Positions 7,554 to 13,624 of a stretch of 34,473 nt of DNA are shown here, one piece after another. The DNA lies in the IMG/VR virus record IMGVR_UViG_3300047476_000222, positions 1 to 34,473 of that record. One strand, given 5' to 3'. The notes under the pieces are model-generated. The model was not told the DNA's origin, made no database searches, and saw only the letters and a program-made list of their open reading frames with translations. Numbering within the stretch: position 1 is the first letter of the stretch; each line of letters starts with the position of its first letter. The DNA comes from a virus. The position numbers and the translations under genes were made by a program.

Positions 7554-7660
7554 TTCTCACTCGCTTTCTTTATTGCCAAGAAAATACAAATTAAAACCAA
7601 TATGCCTAAATTTAGTTCTGAAACAAACTTTGTTAATAAAAGCAATGTACTTTCAATCAT
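7550..7660 (-). CDS. 36-residue membrane protein
   Basis: A small ORF of 36 residues with one hydrophobic helix (LGILVLICIFLAIKK) and a charged end (KKASEK). Its ATG overlaps the stop of the 139-residue gene upstream (ATGA at 7660-7657), and its stop overlaps the next ATG. The last codons plus next start are a 22-bp exact copy of the preceding gene's end, so this short gene may have arisen by duplication of a junction. Unknown function. Confidence 0.5.
   Translation of the reverse strand: MIESTLLLLTKFVSELNLGILVLICIFLAIKKASEK
7551..7572 (-). repeat. Gene-junction direct repeat, copy 1
   Basis: A 22-bp sequence identical to 7658-7679. On the minus strand it encodes the last residues (KASEK), the stop and the next ATG. 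A third, shorter and less exact version lies at 8074-8091. Confidence 0.75.
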
Positions 7661-8076
7661 TTCTCACTCGCTTTCTTTAGTATTGCTTTAGCAAAGCTAT
7701 GCCAATTTAATAACCCCATACTGTGACCTAAATGTTTTTTAGCAACTTCTCTTATTTCCTCATCACTTAACTCTCTTGGTGCGGTGTAGAGAGGTTGCCA
7801 ATCATCACATTCTTTTATTTTGGAAATACCAATGGCATTTTTAGGGTTGCCATCCCACCATGCAACAGGTTCTTGTGATAAACTAGAATCTAAGTGTGCG
7901 GTTTTATTAAAGCAGTTATCTGGACATGAATTAGCCAAGACTCCAATCTTGGCTTTTTCTTTTTCTAACTCTACTGATAATCTATTGACCTCAAGCATTA
8001 ATGTCGCAATGGTTGGCTCTGCGTTGCAGGTTCTTCCCTGATTGCAATCGCCATGACAAGGTGGGCATTTATTCAT
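7657..8076 (-). CDS. Eaa-like phage protein with Cys-rich N-terminus
   Basis: A 139-residue mosaic protein. The N-terminus is Cys-rich (CPPCHGDCNQGRTC). A coiled segment follows (LMLEVNRLSVELEKEKAKI), then the phage-typical modules SQEPVAWWDG and DWQPLYTAPREL. A helical C-terminus (LSDEEIREVAKKHLG) completes it. The EPVAW/PLYTAP modules recur in Eaa/ead-like accessory proteins of lambdoid and other proteobacterial phages, whose function is unknown. The stop overlaps the next small ORF. Confidence 0.65.
   Translation of the reverse strand: MNKCPPCHGDCNQGRTCNAEPTIATLMLEVNRLSVELEKEKAKIGVLANSCPDNCFNKTAHLDSSLSQEPVAWWDGNPKNAIGISKIKECDDWQPLYTAPRELSDEEIREVAKKHLGHSMGLLNWHSFAKAILKKASEK
7658..7679 (-). 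repeat. Gene-junction direct repeat, copy 2
   Basis: Exact 22-bp copy of 7551-7572 at the junction of the Eaa-like gene and the 36-residue ORF. It encodes the same KASEK ending and the next start codon. Confidence 0.75.
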
Positions 8077-8078
8077 TT

Positions 8079-8249
8079 TTAACTCGCTTTATGCAGTTGA
8101 TAAGATGTTAAAGAAAAAGCTCCACTGCCAATTGACATGATGAAGCTAAATCCTAAATCAGGTCCTCGCTTATCAAAGTCAAATCCAAACAGCCAAAATG
8201 TAAATGCGCATAGCGCAAAGCCAATTAAAAACGCTAATATATCTTTCAT
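8079..8249 (-). CDS. 56-residue membrane protein
   Basis: A small ORF starting at ATG 8249-8247, overlapping the NinB stop by ATGA and ending two bases before the Eaa-like start. It has two hydrophobic segments (ILAFLIGFALCAFTFWLFG and LGFSFIMSIGSGAFSL) separated by a short charged loop (DFDKRGPD), so it is probably a helical hairpin in the inner membrane. Function unknown. Confidence 0.6.
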   Translation of the reverse strand: MKDILAFLIGFALCAFTFWLFGFDFDKRGPDLGFSFIMSIGSGAFSLTSYQLHKAS

Positions 8250-8653
8250 TTTTTCATCTCCGTATCGTTATAAGCATTAATCATTTCATCTGACCAACGA
8301 ACTCCATTTTCATTAGCCCATGCCAGAACGCTAGTCACATAATCTGAAAACTCATGCTTTGTTAAATTGGTTGTCGTTTTTTCAGCCTCTAATAATTCTC
8401 CATTAGGCAATTCAATCCACTCATTCCTTAAAAATAACTCTTTCATATAAGAGTGCCAAACATTAGGGTCATATTTTTTTCTTTCAGGCTTTACCCATTC
8501 ACTAATTTGCCTAAGAGTTGCCCAATAGAATCTATTTTGTGCCGCAGTTCTGTCAGGAGAGCGAATTTCAAGAATCCAATTATTCGGAGTTTGCCTAATT
8601 AATTCCACAATATCTAGACGATTAGTTTCAGTTAGCAAATAATTTCTTTTCAT
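8246..8653 (-). CDS. ninB: NinB-like recombination protein
   Basis: About 135 residues from ATG 8653; a TTG at 8671 would add six residues. The segment EIRSPDRTAAQNRFYWATL is the hallmark of the NinB family, followed by VWHSYMKELFL and a C-terminal helix (FSDYVTSVLAWANENGV). NinB (lambda Orf) binds single-stranded DNA and SSB and helps load annealing proteins during phage recombination. The annealing protein, exonuclease and SSB it would serve are encoded on the opposite strand at 10877-14165. Length is close to lambda Orf. Confidence 0.85.
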   Translation of the reverse strand: MKRNYLLTETNRLDIVELIRQTPNNWILEIRSPDRTAAQNRFYWATLRQISEWVKPERKKYDPNVWHSYMKELFLRNEWIELPNGELLEAEKTTTNLTKHEFSDYVTSVLAWANENGVRWSDEMINAYNDTEMKK

Positions 8654-8655
8654 CT

Positions 8656-9045
8656 CTAGACCTTTTTGCAAACATTCTGTAATAGTTCTTGGATTCTTTT
8701 TCTATTCTTTGCTTTTTGTTCTTCTGTTATAGTATCTGTAATTTGCAAAGTATTAGATGGAACATAACAATTTTTTAATAAATCCATGAATTGAGGAAGA
8801 TTAGGTGGCTCTGAAGGAAGGCAATCCAAAACCTTTTTAAGCACCTCTGGCTTATCGTAATATGAAGCTAGTCTTTCTCCCCACATCTGCATAGCATTAA
8901 CCATTCCTGCATCTCTACCATCAGGCAGAAGCTGTTTTGTGCACCACATATTGATAAACCTATTTCCGTAGTAAGCCTGCATAGTAGCGAATATCTTTTG
9001 AACCCAAGTATCAGGCAATCTTTTTATAGTCATCTGCTCTGTCAT
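8656..9045 (-). CDS. Replication protein P-like helicase loader
   Basis: A 129-residue protein resembling the lambda P family, which brings the host DnaB helicase to the phage initiator. The visible pattern is W-x2-KIFATMQAYYGNRFINMW, an Arg-Leu-Ala helix (MWGERLASYY) and EPPNLPQFMDLLKNC, similar to the P-family Pro/Leu motif. It is shorter than lambda P. It begins inside the last 35 bp of the DUF1376 initiator gene, the usual O-then-P order. The P assignment is from pattern only. Confidence 0.6.
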   Translation of the reverse strand: MTEQMTIKRLPDTWVQKIFATMQAYYGNRFINMWCTKQLLPDGRDAGMVNAMQMWGERLASYYDKPEVLKKVLDCLPSEPPNLPQFMDLLKNCYVPSNTLQITDTITEEQKAKNRKRIQELLQNVCKKV

Positions 9046-9727
9046 TTAAAATCCTTTCATCTCCAAAAATAGCTCTAGCTCCACCCATTCTATTATCTAG
9101 TGAATTTGTAATAGATGTAGGTTTATCTTTCACCCAATCTGCTTCAAAGTTTGCCCACTGCTTTTCTAAACAGTAGGTGATAACCTTTTGTAAATTCCAA
9201 CCTAGCTTTTGGCCTTCGGCTCTTACTCTATTTTCTATTCTCTCTGTCCATTCTTTTTTATGCTTCTTTCGAACTTTTAAATATTCTTTAAAGTCATTCT
9301 CATCAACATCTAATGGAATATATATATTCTTTTTTTGGTTATTGGTTATTGGTTCTTGGTTAGCATTAGGGTCGCATTGGGTTGGCATAGGCATAGTTAT
9401 AGGTAAGCTATCAGATTTTTTATTTTTCCAACGCTTTTCTGCACCTAGCTTTCCACCTTTTGATTTGTTTAAATATCCCTCGAGCTCTTTGTCGCATCTT
9501 GATTGTTTTAGGTATCCGTCTGCAATCTCAAAATATGTTTTTATAATTAGCGTTACAGTTTGAGAATCAGAACCTATTTGGAAAGCTATTTGCTCTGGGT
9601 CGTTCTTAACAACTCCATCTTTATCGTAATACATCCAAATCAATCTTAGGTAAGCCATGGCTTGGCTATCGGTTAGCCTTGATGTAGCTTTTATAAAATC
9701 ACCTATATGGTGTTGGTAGTAGTGCAT
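9011..9727 (-). CDS. DUF1376 replication initiator-like protein
   Basis: A 238-residue protein. The N-terminus is the DUF1376 domain (YYQHHIGDFIKATSRLTD, then AYLRLIWMYYDKDGVV), a winged-helix region typical of phage replication proteins. A Lys-rich linker follows, with KSKGGKLGAEKRWKNKKSD (a common motif after this domain). The C-terminal half has a Trp-rich end (CLEKQWANFEADWVKD). By analogy with lambda O it would bind an origin, probably within or near its own gene. GGAG sits four bases before the ATG. It lies directly after a terminator-ended structured RNA, so its transcription may be attenuated. Confidence 0.72.
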   Translation of the reverse strand: MHYYQHHIGDFIKATSRLTDSQAMAYLRLIWMYYDKDGVVKNDPEQIAFQIGSDSQTVTLIIKTYFEIADGYLKQSRCDKELEGYLNKSKGGKLGAEKRWKNKKSDSLPITMPMPTQCDPNANQEPITNNQKKNIYIPLDVDENDFKEYLKVRKKHKKEWTERIENRVRAEGQKLGWNLQKVITYCLEKQWANFEADWVKDKPTSITNSLDNRMGGARAIFGDERILNDRADDYKKIA

Positions 9728-9738
9728 AAAACTCCAAT

Positions 9739-9847
9739 AAAAAAAGCCCTAGACAACACTCTCACCTGTTAAGGTGTTGGTGGACTAGTCGGCACTAGCA
9801 GAGTGTTGTCTAAGGCTTGCCGATTGTAATATCTCCACCAAGAGATA
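9739..9847 (-). ncRNA. Candidate structured RNA with 3-way junction, pseudoknot and terminator
   Basis: On the minus strand: a 5' hairpin TATCTC-TTGGTG-GAGATA (9847-9830), a short linker, then a long outer stem at 9817-9800 pairing with 9762-9745 (17 pairs, one mismatch). That stem encloses hairpin CTAGT-GCCG-ACTAG and hairpin CACC-TTAACA-GGTG. Seven T residues follow (9745-9739). The junction linker TCCACCAA is an exact 8-nt complement of TTGGTGGA in the 5' hairpin loop, so a pseudoknot can form. A promoter-like sequence lies just upstream at 9852-9881. It could be a ~105-nt small RNA, an attenuator or a ligand-sensing leader for the downstream initiator gene. Confidence 0.65.
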
Positions 9848-9851
9848 ATTG

Positions 9852-9881
9852 ATTATATACACACTTTATCGTGGTGGTAAA
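9852..9881 (-). promoter_or_regulatory. Sigma70-like promoter for the structured RNA
   Basis: On the minus strand, TTTACC (9881-9876), an 18-bp spacer and a perfect TATAAT (9857-9852); the alternative TTACCA has a 17-bp spacer. It lies in the end of rusA. A start about seven bases downstream (about 9845) would give an RNA of about 105 nt ending in the T run at 9739. The first base or two of the 5' hairpin might be lost. Confidence 0.5.
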
Positions 9882-10222
9882 GTTTCAATCATTACGACTG
9901 CTCTACCGCCTTTGCATATCTCTCCACGCTGAACCATTAATACATCTATTTGCTCATCATCATCAAAGACACCTGCCTGACAAATAGCATCTATTAGGCT
10001 TTTTAAATTATTGTCTAAATCCCTAGTGCGCTTATCAGGTGGGCAAAGCGTAATCGTCATTTCTATTCTTGATTTTCCTAGCTTAGGCGTGCAAGTTTCA
10101 ATTACTTGCTCTGATACATGAGCTTTAAATTGGTTGGCCTTAGGTGTTAGATAACGCCTATGCCCATGAAAGCCCCAGTATGTATTGACTGATGGAGGAT
10201 AGTTTAGATTAAGAATTATCAT
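9866..10222 (-). CDS. rusA: RusA Holliday junction resolvase
   Basis: A 118-residue resolvase that cuts four-way DNA junctions made during phage recombination and replication, clearing branches before packaging. The N-terminal NYPPSVNTYWGFHGHRRYL and the catalytic stretch RTRDLDNNLKSLIDAI carry Asp68, Asp70 and Lys74, with a further Asp cluster (FDDDEQID, residues 87-89). These match the metal-binding residues of RusA. Length is normal. It is the first gene read from the minus-strand promoter at 10255-10283. Confidence 0.92.
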   Translation of the reverse strand: MIILNLNYPPSVNTYWGFHGHRRYLTPKANQFKAHVSEQVIETCTPKLGKSRIEMTITLCPPDKRTRDLDNNLKSLIDAICQAGVFDDDEQIDVLMVQRGEICKGGRAVVMIETLPPR

Positions 10223-10254
10223 AATTTTTCTATAAAAAATGTATTAGTTGTATG

Positions 10255-10283
10255 ATTATGCTGTTAAGTATATGTTTTGTAAA
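10255..10283 (-). promoter_or_regulatory. Leftward early promoter
   Basis: On the minus strand, TTTACA (10283-10278), exactly 17 bp, then CATAAT (10260-10255). It points into rusA and the replication cluster, with a leader of about 25 bases. It lies back to back with the rightward promoter at 10319-10347. Confidence 0.6.
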
Positions 10284-10324
10284 GCTAAAAAATATTTAAA
10301 AAAAGTTATAAAAAAGTGTTTACA
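10284..10324 (+). repeat. Duplicated promoter module, copy 1
   Basis: A 41-bp AT-rich stretch that includes the -35 box and an A-tract region like an UP element. It matches 14480-14520 at 37 of 41 positions. The two copies diverge after the -35 box. Confidence 0.8.
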
Positions 10325-10347
10325 TTACTGTAATACTTCTTTATAGT
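10319..10347 (+). promoter_or_regulatory. Rightward early promoter 1
   Basis: TTTACA (10319-10324), 17 bp, TATAGT (10342-10347). A-tracts lie upstream. A perfect inverted repeat TTACA-TTAC-TGTAA (10320-10333) overlaps the -35 box and could be an operator. The leader ends in ACACGAAAGG before the ATG at 10378. Confidence 0.68.
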
Positions 10348-10377
10348 GTTATTTATACACACACGAAAGGAAACAAA

Positions 10378-10467
10378 ATGAAAGACACAATATTAGCAGG
10401 ATTATTCGGATTAGCAGGAGGAAGTCTTTTAGCAGTTGTTTATATCTTACGCACAGGGGGATTTTAA
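10378..10467 (+). CDS. 29-residue membrane protein, first rightward early gene
   Basis: A 29-residue ORF with an excellent ribosome site (ACACGAAAGG followed by AAACAAA then ATG), so it is very probably translated despite its size. One hydrophobic helix (ILAGLFGLAGGSLLAVVYIL) fills most of the protein. It is the first gene after the strongest rightward promoter, so it should be among the earliest and most abundant products. A similar Gly-Leu helix opens the 50-residue protein at 12146. Possible roles include superinfection exclusion or host membrane modulation; unknown. Confidence 0.65.
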   Translation: MKDTILAGLFGLAGGSLLAVVYILRTGGF

Positions 10468-10468
10468 T

Positions 10469-10768
10469 ATGAAGCTAGATTATTTAGAAAAATTAGCAGA
10501 TGCTCACGAATCACAGTTTGACGATTACGAAGATTTGCACGAACAGGTATGTGATGCAATTCTTAACAATACAAAACTTAGTTATGGCGCATTAAATAAC
10601 TATCATACAAGTCCATTTGATAGCAACGACCTTGGAGATAAGGTTTATGAGAAATCAGGATTGTTATTGCGCTCATATATCAAAGGAGATGATGAGGAAA
10701 TGCTAGCTATTATGAAGCACCTATGCAAACAAGAAATAGATTCAATCATTGATTTAATTGGAGATTAA
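10469..10768 (+). CDS. Acidic early protein, unknown function
   Basis: A 99-residue acidic protein starting at ATG 10469, just after the stop of the 29-residue gene and preceded by an AGGGGG-type ribosome site. The N-terminal half is rich in Asp, Glu and His (YLEKLADAHESQFDDYEDLH) and the rest is helical (YGALNNYHTS, EEMLAIMKHLCKQEID). It has no membrane segment. Early position and strong acidity would fit a host-takeover or DNA-mimic-type inhibitor, but this is only a possibility. Confidence 0.6.
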   Translation: MKLDYLEKLADAHESQFDDYEDLHEQVCDAILNNTKLSYGALNNYHTSPFDSNDLGDKVYEKSGLLLRSYIKGDDEEMLAIMKHLCKQEIDSIIDLIGD

Positions 10769-10790
10769 AGTGGTTAAATTTTATAGATTT

Positions 10791-10820
10791 TTTAAAATGT
10801 ATAAGAATTGGGGTTATAAT
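10791..10820 (+). promoter_or_regulatory. Possible promoter for the annealing-protein operon
   Basis: A perfect TATAAT at 10815-10820, followed by ACTTCT as in promoter 1, with a weak -35 (TTTAAA, 18-bp spacer). A leader of about 50 bases ends in ACACGAAAGG before the ATG at 10877. Confidence 0.45.
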
Positions 10821-10876
10821 ACTTCTCTATCAATCCGATTGGCTTGGTATAAATTAACAACACGAAAGGAATACAA

Positions 10877-11515
10877 ATGAGCAAATATTTAGATTTAAGA
10901 AAATTAGATGTAAGCAGTCACATAGAAAAGAAGAATGGACTGTCATACTTATCTTGGTCTTGGGCGTGGGATATTTTTAAACAGAATTATCCGCAAGCAA
11001 CTTATGAAATTATTAAAAATCCAAATAACGGATTGCCTTATTTTGAAAGCCACGCAGGTGCAATGGTTTACACAAAGGTGACAGCAGATGATATTACTCA
11101 CGAGATGTGGTTGCCAGTTATGGATGGAGCTAATAAGGCCATGAAGCACGAGGCATATACTTATAAAACTAGAAACGGTGATAAGTTATGTGAAGCATTT
11201 TCAATGACAGATGTTAATAAAGCAATTATGAGATGCCTTGTTAAGAATCTAGCAATGTTCGGTTTAGCGATATACATATATAGCGGTGAGGATTTGCCAT
11301 CAGATGCAATAGATGTAATTGATACATACCCTTATCGTAATCAAATTTTAGAGGCCACTTCATTAGATGACTTACAAATCAAGTGGAAGATGGCATATAA
11401 AGCATTTGCTAATAATCCTGCAAAACAATTAGAGCTAGAAAAAGAAAAAGACAAGCGCAAGACAGAACTATTAGCAATCAAACCTAATGCACCGGAAGAG
11501 CAGGAGCAAGCATGA
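10877..11515 (+). CDS. Single-strand annealing protein (DUF1071/Sak-type)
   Basis: A 212-residue protein matching the DUF1071 pattern: YLDLRKLDVSSHIEKKNGLS, then YLSWSWAWDIFKQNYPQA, MVYTKVT, and a conserved core FSMTDVNKAIMRCLVKNLAM followed by GLAIYIYSGEDLP. This family is grouped with phage Rad52-like annealing proteins, which pair complementary single strands made by an exonuclease. The matching exonuclease (13007) and SSB (13752) are in the same operon. The C-terminus is a charged helix. It starts at an ATG with the ACACGAAAGG ribosome site and ends overlapping a small acidic ORF. Confidence 0.75.
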   Translation: MSKYLDLRKLDVSSHIEKKNGLSYLSWSWAWDIFKQNYPQATYEIIKNPNNGLPYFESHAGAMVYTKVTADDITHEMWLPVMDGANKAMKHEAYTYKTRNGDKLCEAFSMTDVNKAIMRCLVKNLAMFGLAIYIYSGEDLPSDAIDVIDTYPYRNQILEATSLDDLQIKWKMAYKAFANNPAKQLELEKEKDKRKTELLAIKPNAPEEQEQA

Positions 11516-11652
11516 AGAAAATAATTAAATGGGACTTAGTAGCGACTTGGGATGACGGAGAAGAACAGTCAGTCGCTACTGATTTACCACAAGGAACTAT
11601 TATGGAAATTGAACAATTTTTAGATTATTTAGAGGAAGAAGAAAATGATTAA
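11512..11652 (+). CDS. 46-residue acidic small protein
   Basis: A 46-residue ORF whose ATG overlaps the annealing-protein stop (ATGA). It begins basic (MKKIIKWDL), has an acidic centre (ATWDDGEEQSVATDL) and ends in a run of Glu (YLEEEEND). Overlaps on both sides with its neighbours, and its place in the recombination operon, support it being expressed. Function unknown; it may partner the annealing protein. Confidence 0.5.
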   Translation: MKKIIKWDLVATWDDGEEQSVATDLPQGTIMEIEQFLDYLEEEEND

Positions 11653-11947
11653 CGGATATACGATTAACAATATTCGTGAGATATATGGAGTTAATGAATA
11701 TCAATGCTTCATTATTGGAGTGCTAGCAACTTTTGATGAAGAAATGACTGTCACTAGAGTGCTAGATTTGGCAAAGCATAAAAGAATAGCGTGTTTAGCA
11801 ACAGTTCATAGAGCTATTATGAAAAGCATTGAATCAGGCTTAATTAAAAGCATCCCAACTAAAACAGATAAGCGCACAAAGGTTTTAACCCTTACTGCGA
11901 AAGCAAATAATTATTTAAGTGACCTTAACAAAGGAGTAAAAAAATGA
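11645..11947 (+). CDS. Winged-helix (MarR-like) DNA-binding protein
   Basis: A 100-residue basic protein. Residues about 20-85 have a winged-helix pattern: an entry helix (CFIIGVLATFDEE), a recognition pair (VTRVLDLAKHKRIA, CLATVHRAIMKSIESGLI) and a wing (SIPTKTDKRTKVLTLT). It resembles single-domain MarR-type phage regulators. It may control early or middle genes. It overlaps the preceding ORF by 8 bp and the next by ATGA. Confidence 0.6.
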   Translation: MINGYTINNIREIYGVNEYQCFIIGVLATFDEEMTVTRVLDLAKHKRIACLATVHRAIMKSIESGLIKSIPTKTDKRTKVLTLTAKANNYLSDLNKGVKK

Positions 11948-12153
11948 AAACTCAAATTAATTTAATTTTATTGCACTTACAAAAGAAAAAGAAAATCACA
12001 TCTTGGGAAGCTATTGAGCTTTATGGAGCGACTAGACTTGCCGCAGTTATTCATCAACTAAAGGATTATGGCTATGATATTCATACACAAATGGTTCAAA
12101 ACGAAAGCAAGCGATGGGCAGTCTATCACTACAAAGGGCTCAAATATGCTTAA
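11944..12153 (+). CDS. Helix-turn-helix domain protein (HTH_39-like)
   Basis: A 69-residue protein matching a small phage HTH family. A leading helix (LILLHLQKKKKITSWEAIEL) is followed by YGATRLAAVIHQLKDYGYDI, in which the TRLAAVIHQL helix would read DNA, and a short wing (KRWAVYHY). Such proteins often modulate phage early transcription. It overlaps the preceding gene by ATGA and the next by 8 bp. Confidence 0.68.
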   Translation: MKTQINLILLHLQKKKKITSWEAIELYGATRLAAVIHQLKDYGYDIHTQMVQNESKRWAVYHYKGLKYA

Positions 12154-12298
12154 CAAAGCAATTTTAATGGGATTGTTTGGATTAGTTGGATTAGTAGTAG
12201 GTGAGCAGAGTGCAATTTATAACATTAAAAATGATTGCAGTTATTTAGAAAAATTCAGAATAGGAAAAGAGGTTTACTCATGCAAGAGAACAATTTAG
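12146..12298 (+). CDS. 50-residue membrane protein
   Basis: A 50-residue ORF starting at ATG 12146 inside the end of the HTH gene. It has one Gly/Leu/Val helix (ILMGLFGLVGLVVG), like the helix of the 29-residue early protein, then a polar tail with two Cys (DCSYLEKF, YSCKRTI). Probably an inner-membrane protein with a short soluble tail. Function unknown. Confidence 0.5.
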   Translation: MLNKAILMGLFGLVGLVVGEQSAIYNIKNDCSYLEKFRIGKEVYSCKRTI

Positions 12299-12468
12299 AA
12301 GATTACGCAGAACATTATCAAAATGCTAAAGCAGCATTAAATGAATCATACGCACTAAGCATTGCAACTGGAAAAGGAGAGCAAGCATTAAAAATGGCAA
12401 CTCTAGCAAGCAATGAATGTGCTAAGTTTTTAAAAGCATTGAGATTGCATCTAGAGGAAACCAAATAG
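12280..12468 (+). CDS. Small helical hypothetical protein
   Basis: A 62-residue protein starting at ATG 12280, preceded by a good AGAGG ribosome site; a longer in-frame reading from 12235 lacks support. It is helical and Ala-rich (YAEHYQNAKAALNESYALS, LKMATLASNECAKFLKALRL). It overlaps the preceding ORF by 19 bp. No family recognised. Confidence 0.5.
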   Translation: MQENNLEDYAEHYQNAKAALNESYALSIATGKGEQALKMATLASNECAKFLKALRLHLEETK

Positions 12469-12470
12469 TC

Positions 12471-12476
12471 TATAAT
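12471..12476 (+). promoter_or_regulatory. Possible -10 box before the 72-residue gene
   Basis: TATAAT followed by ACTT, as at 10815, and then ACACGAAAGG at 12484-12493. No acceptable -35 box was seen (the best, TTGCAT, has a 20-bp spacer), so it would need an activator or be fortuitous. Confidence 0.3.
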
Positions 12477-12499
12477 ACTTATCACACGAAAGGAAAAAT

Positions 12500-12718
12500 A
12501 TGACAGAACTTAGACAAAAAGCACTTGCATTTGCAGTAGCGCATTACCTTGTTTTCTATCCTGAAAATATGAGCTTTGATGACATTATTTACTATGTCAG
12601 AGAAAACGAATGGAGTGATGAGTTGCAACCTTGGGAATATTTTGATGATTGCGCAGGAGATTGGATTGCAGACCAAATAGAAATTATGGCTAGCTTATTA
12701 GAAGTGACATTCGGATGA
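12500..12718 (+). CDS. Acidic early hypothetical protein
   Basis: A 72-residue acidic protein starting after the ACACGAAAGG ribosome site. It is rich in Asp, Glu and Trp (FDDIIYYVRENEWSDELQPW, EYFDDCAGDWIADQ), with no signal peptide or membrane helix. It overlaps the next tiny membrane ORF by ATGA. Possibly a host-directed early protein; unknown. Confidence 0.6.
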   Translation: MTELRQKALAFAVAHYLVFYPENMSFDDIIYYVRENEWSDELQPWEYFDDCAGDWIADQIEIMASLLEVTFG

Positions 12719-12801
12719 TGATTACTGGCTTAGACATTATGGCAGTTGGCCTACTAATTTTATTGGTAGCCTATGCAATTTATAAAAAGGATGGAAGATG
12801 A
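12715..12801 (+). CDS. 28-residue membrane protein
   Basis: A 28-residue ORF joined to its neighbours by ATGA at both ends (12715-12718 and 12798-12801). It is a single hydrophobic helix (IMAVGLLILLVAYAIY) with a basic end (KKDGR). The double coupling supports it being translated. Function unknown. Confidence 0.5.
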   Translation: MMITGLDIMAVGLLILLVAYAIYKKDGR

Positions 12802-13010
12802 AAGCATTTCCACATAACGAGATAGTTGAATTTATAGATGGTGAAATTACTCCTAAAATCACGCCACCATTTGCAGGGATGGATTTACGAGATTATTTTG
12901 CCGCAAAAGCTATGCAATCTTTTATAAATACATTTGAAAGAACTCCTGAACAAGTTGCAAATTTATCTTATAAATACGCTGATGTAATGATGAAAGTTAG
13001 AAATAAATGA
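12798..13010 (+). CDS. Small conserved-type phage protein (GMxLRDYFAA motif)
   Basis: A 70-residue protein with the segment FAGMDLRDYFAAKAMQSF, a motif recurring in small hypothetical proteins of many proteobacterial phages, often near recombination genes. The rest is helical (EQVANLSYKYADVMMKVRN). It is joined by ATGA to the preceding ORF and overlaps the exonuclease start by 4 bp. Function unknown. Confidence 0.65.
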   Translation: MKAFPHNEIVEFIDGEITPKITPPFAGMDLRDYFAAKAMQSFINTFERTPEQVANLSYKYADVMMKVRNK

Positions 13011-13624
13011 TTACACAAGACGCAATTAATTTAGAGCAAGGGTCTACTGAATGGAGGCTTGCAAAACTTGGTCATGTATCTGCTAGTGGAATTTCTGCTC
13101 TTATGGCAAAAGGAGCAGGGAAAACAAGACAATCGTATTTAGAAAAAATTGTTGCAGAGCGTTTAACGCAAGATGTTGGCGAAGGATTTACAAGTGCAAG
13201 TATGGAGCACGGAACTAATACAGAGCCATATGCAAGAATGGAATACGAGGTTTCATGTGAAACATTTGTCACGAAGACAGGATTTCATAAACACCCAACA
13301 ATTAAATGGCTTGGAGTATCGCCTGATGGTCTAGTTGCAGAAGATGGCCTTGTTGAAATTAAATGCCCTAATACGACTACACACCTGTCATACATTAAAG
13401 AAAATAAATGCCCTAATGAGTATTACAAGCAAATTCAATGTCAGCTATGGGTTACAGATAGGAAATGGTGCGACTTTGTATCTTATGACCCTAGAATTAA
13501 AAAAGACAGCTTAAAACTTTTTGTCACTAGAGTGCAAAGAGATGAGGAATTGATTGCTGAAATGCAATCTGAAGTGACTAGATTCTTAGCGGATGTAGAA
13601 AAATATATAAAGGAATTGCCATGA
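13007..13624 (+). CDS. YqaJ-family recombination exonuclease
   Basis: A 205-residue nuclease of the YqaJ/lambda exonuclease type, which resects double-stranded DNA ends to give single strands for the annealing protein. Motifs: GSTEWRLAKLGHVSAS near the N-terminus, MEHGTNTEPYAR, and the catalytic core VSPDGLV...LVEIKCPN with Asp107, Glu117 and Lys119. QIQCQLWVT and a DFVSYDPR end follow. It forms a recombination set with the annealing protein (10877) and SSB (13752). Overlaps on both sides are ATGA. Confidence 0.88.
   Translation: MITQDAINLEQGSTEWRLAKLGHVSASGISALMAKGAGKTRQSYLEKIVAERLTQDVGEGFTSASMEHGTNTEPYARMEYEVSCETFVTKTGFHKHPTIKWLGVSPDGLVAEDGLVEIKCPNTTTHLSYIKENKCPNEYYKQIQCQLWVTDRKWCDFVSYDPRIKKDSLKLFVTRVQRDEELIAEMQSEVTRFLADVEKYIKELP

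Noticed and set aside
7497-7691. A 64-residue plus-strand frame
   Set aside because: It runs antisense to the coupled small minus-strand ORFs, which have ATGA links and better context.
9177-9563. A 128-residue plus-strand frame
   Set aside because: It is antisense to the initiator gene, has Phe/Ser-rich composition and no ribosome site.
9745-9817. Considered a tRNA or a self-cleaving ribozyme
   Set aside because: The branched plan lacks tRNA arms and conserved T-loop bases, and no hammerhead or twister core sequence was seen; the poly-U end fits a terminator-ended RNA.
10223-10377. Candidate replication origin with iterons
   Set aside because: The repeated AT-rich sequence here recurs only once, 4 kb away, and includes a promoter box; no iteron array or GATC cluster was seen.
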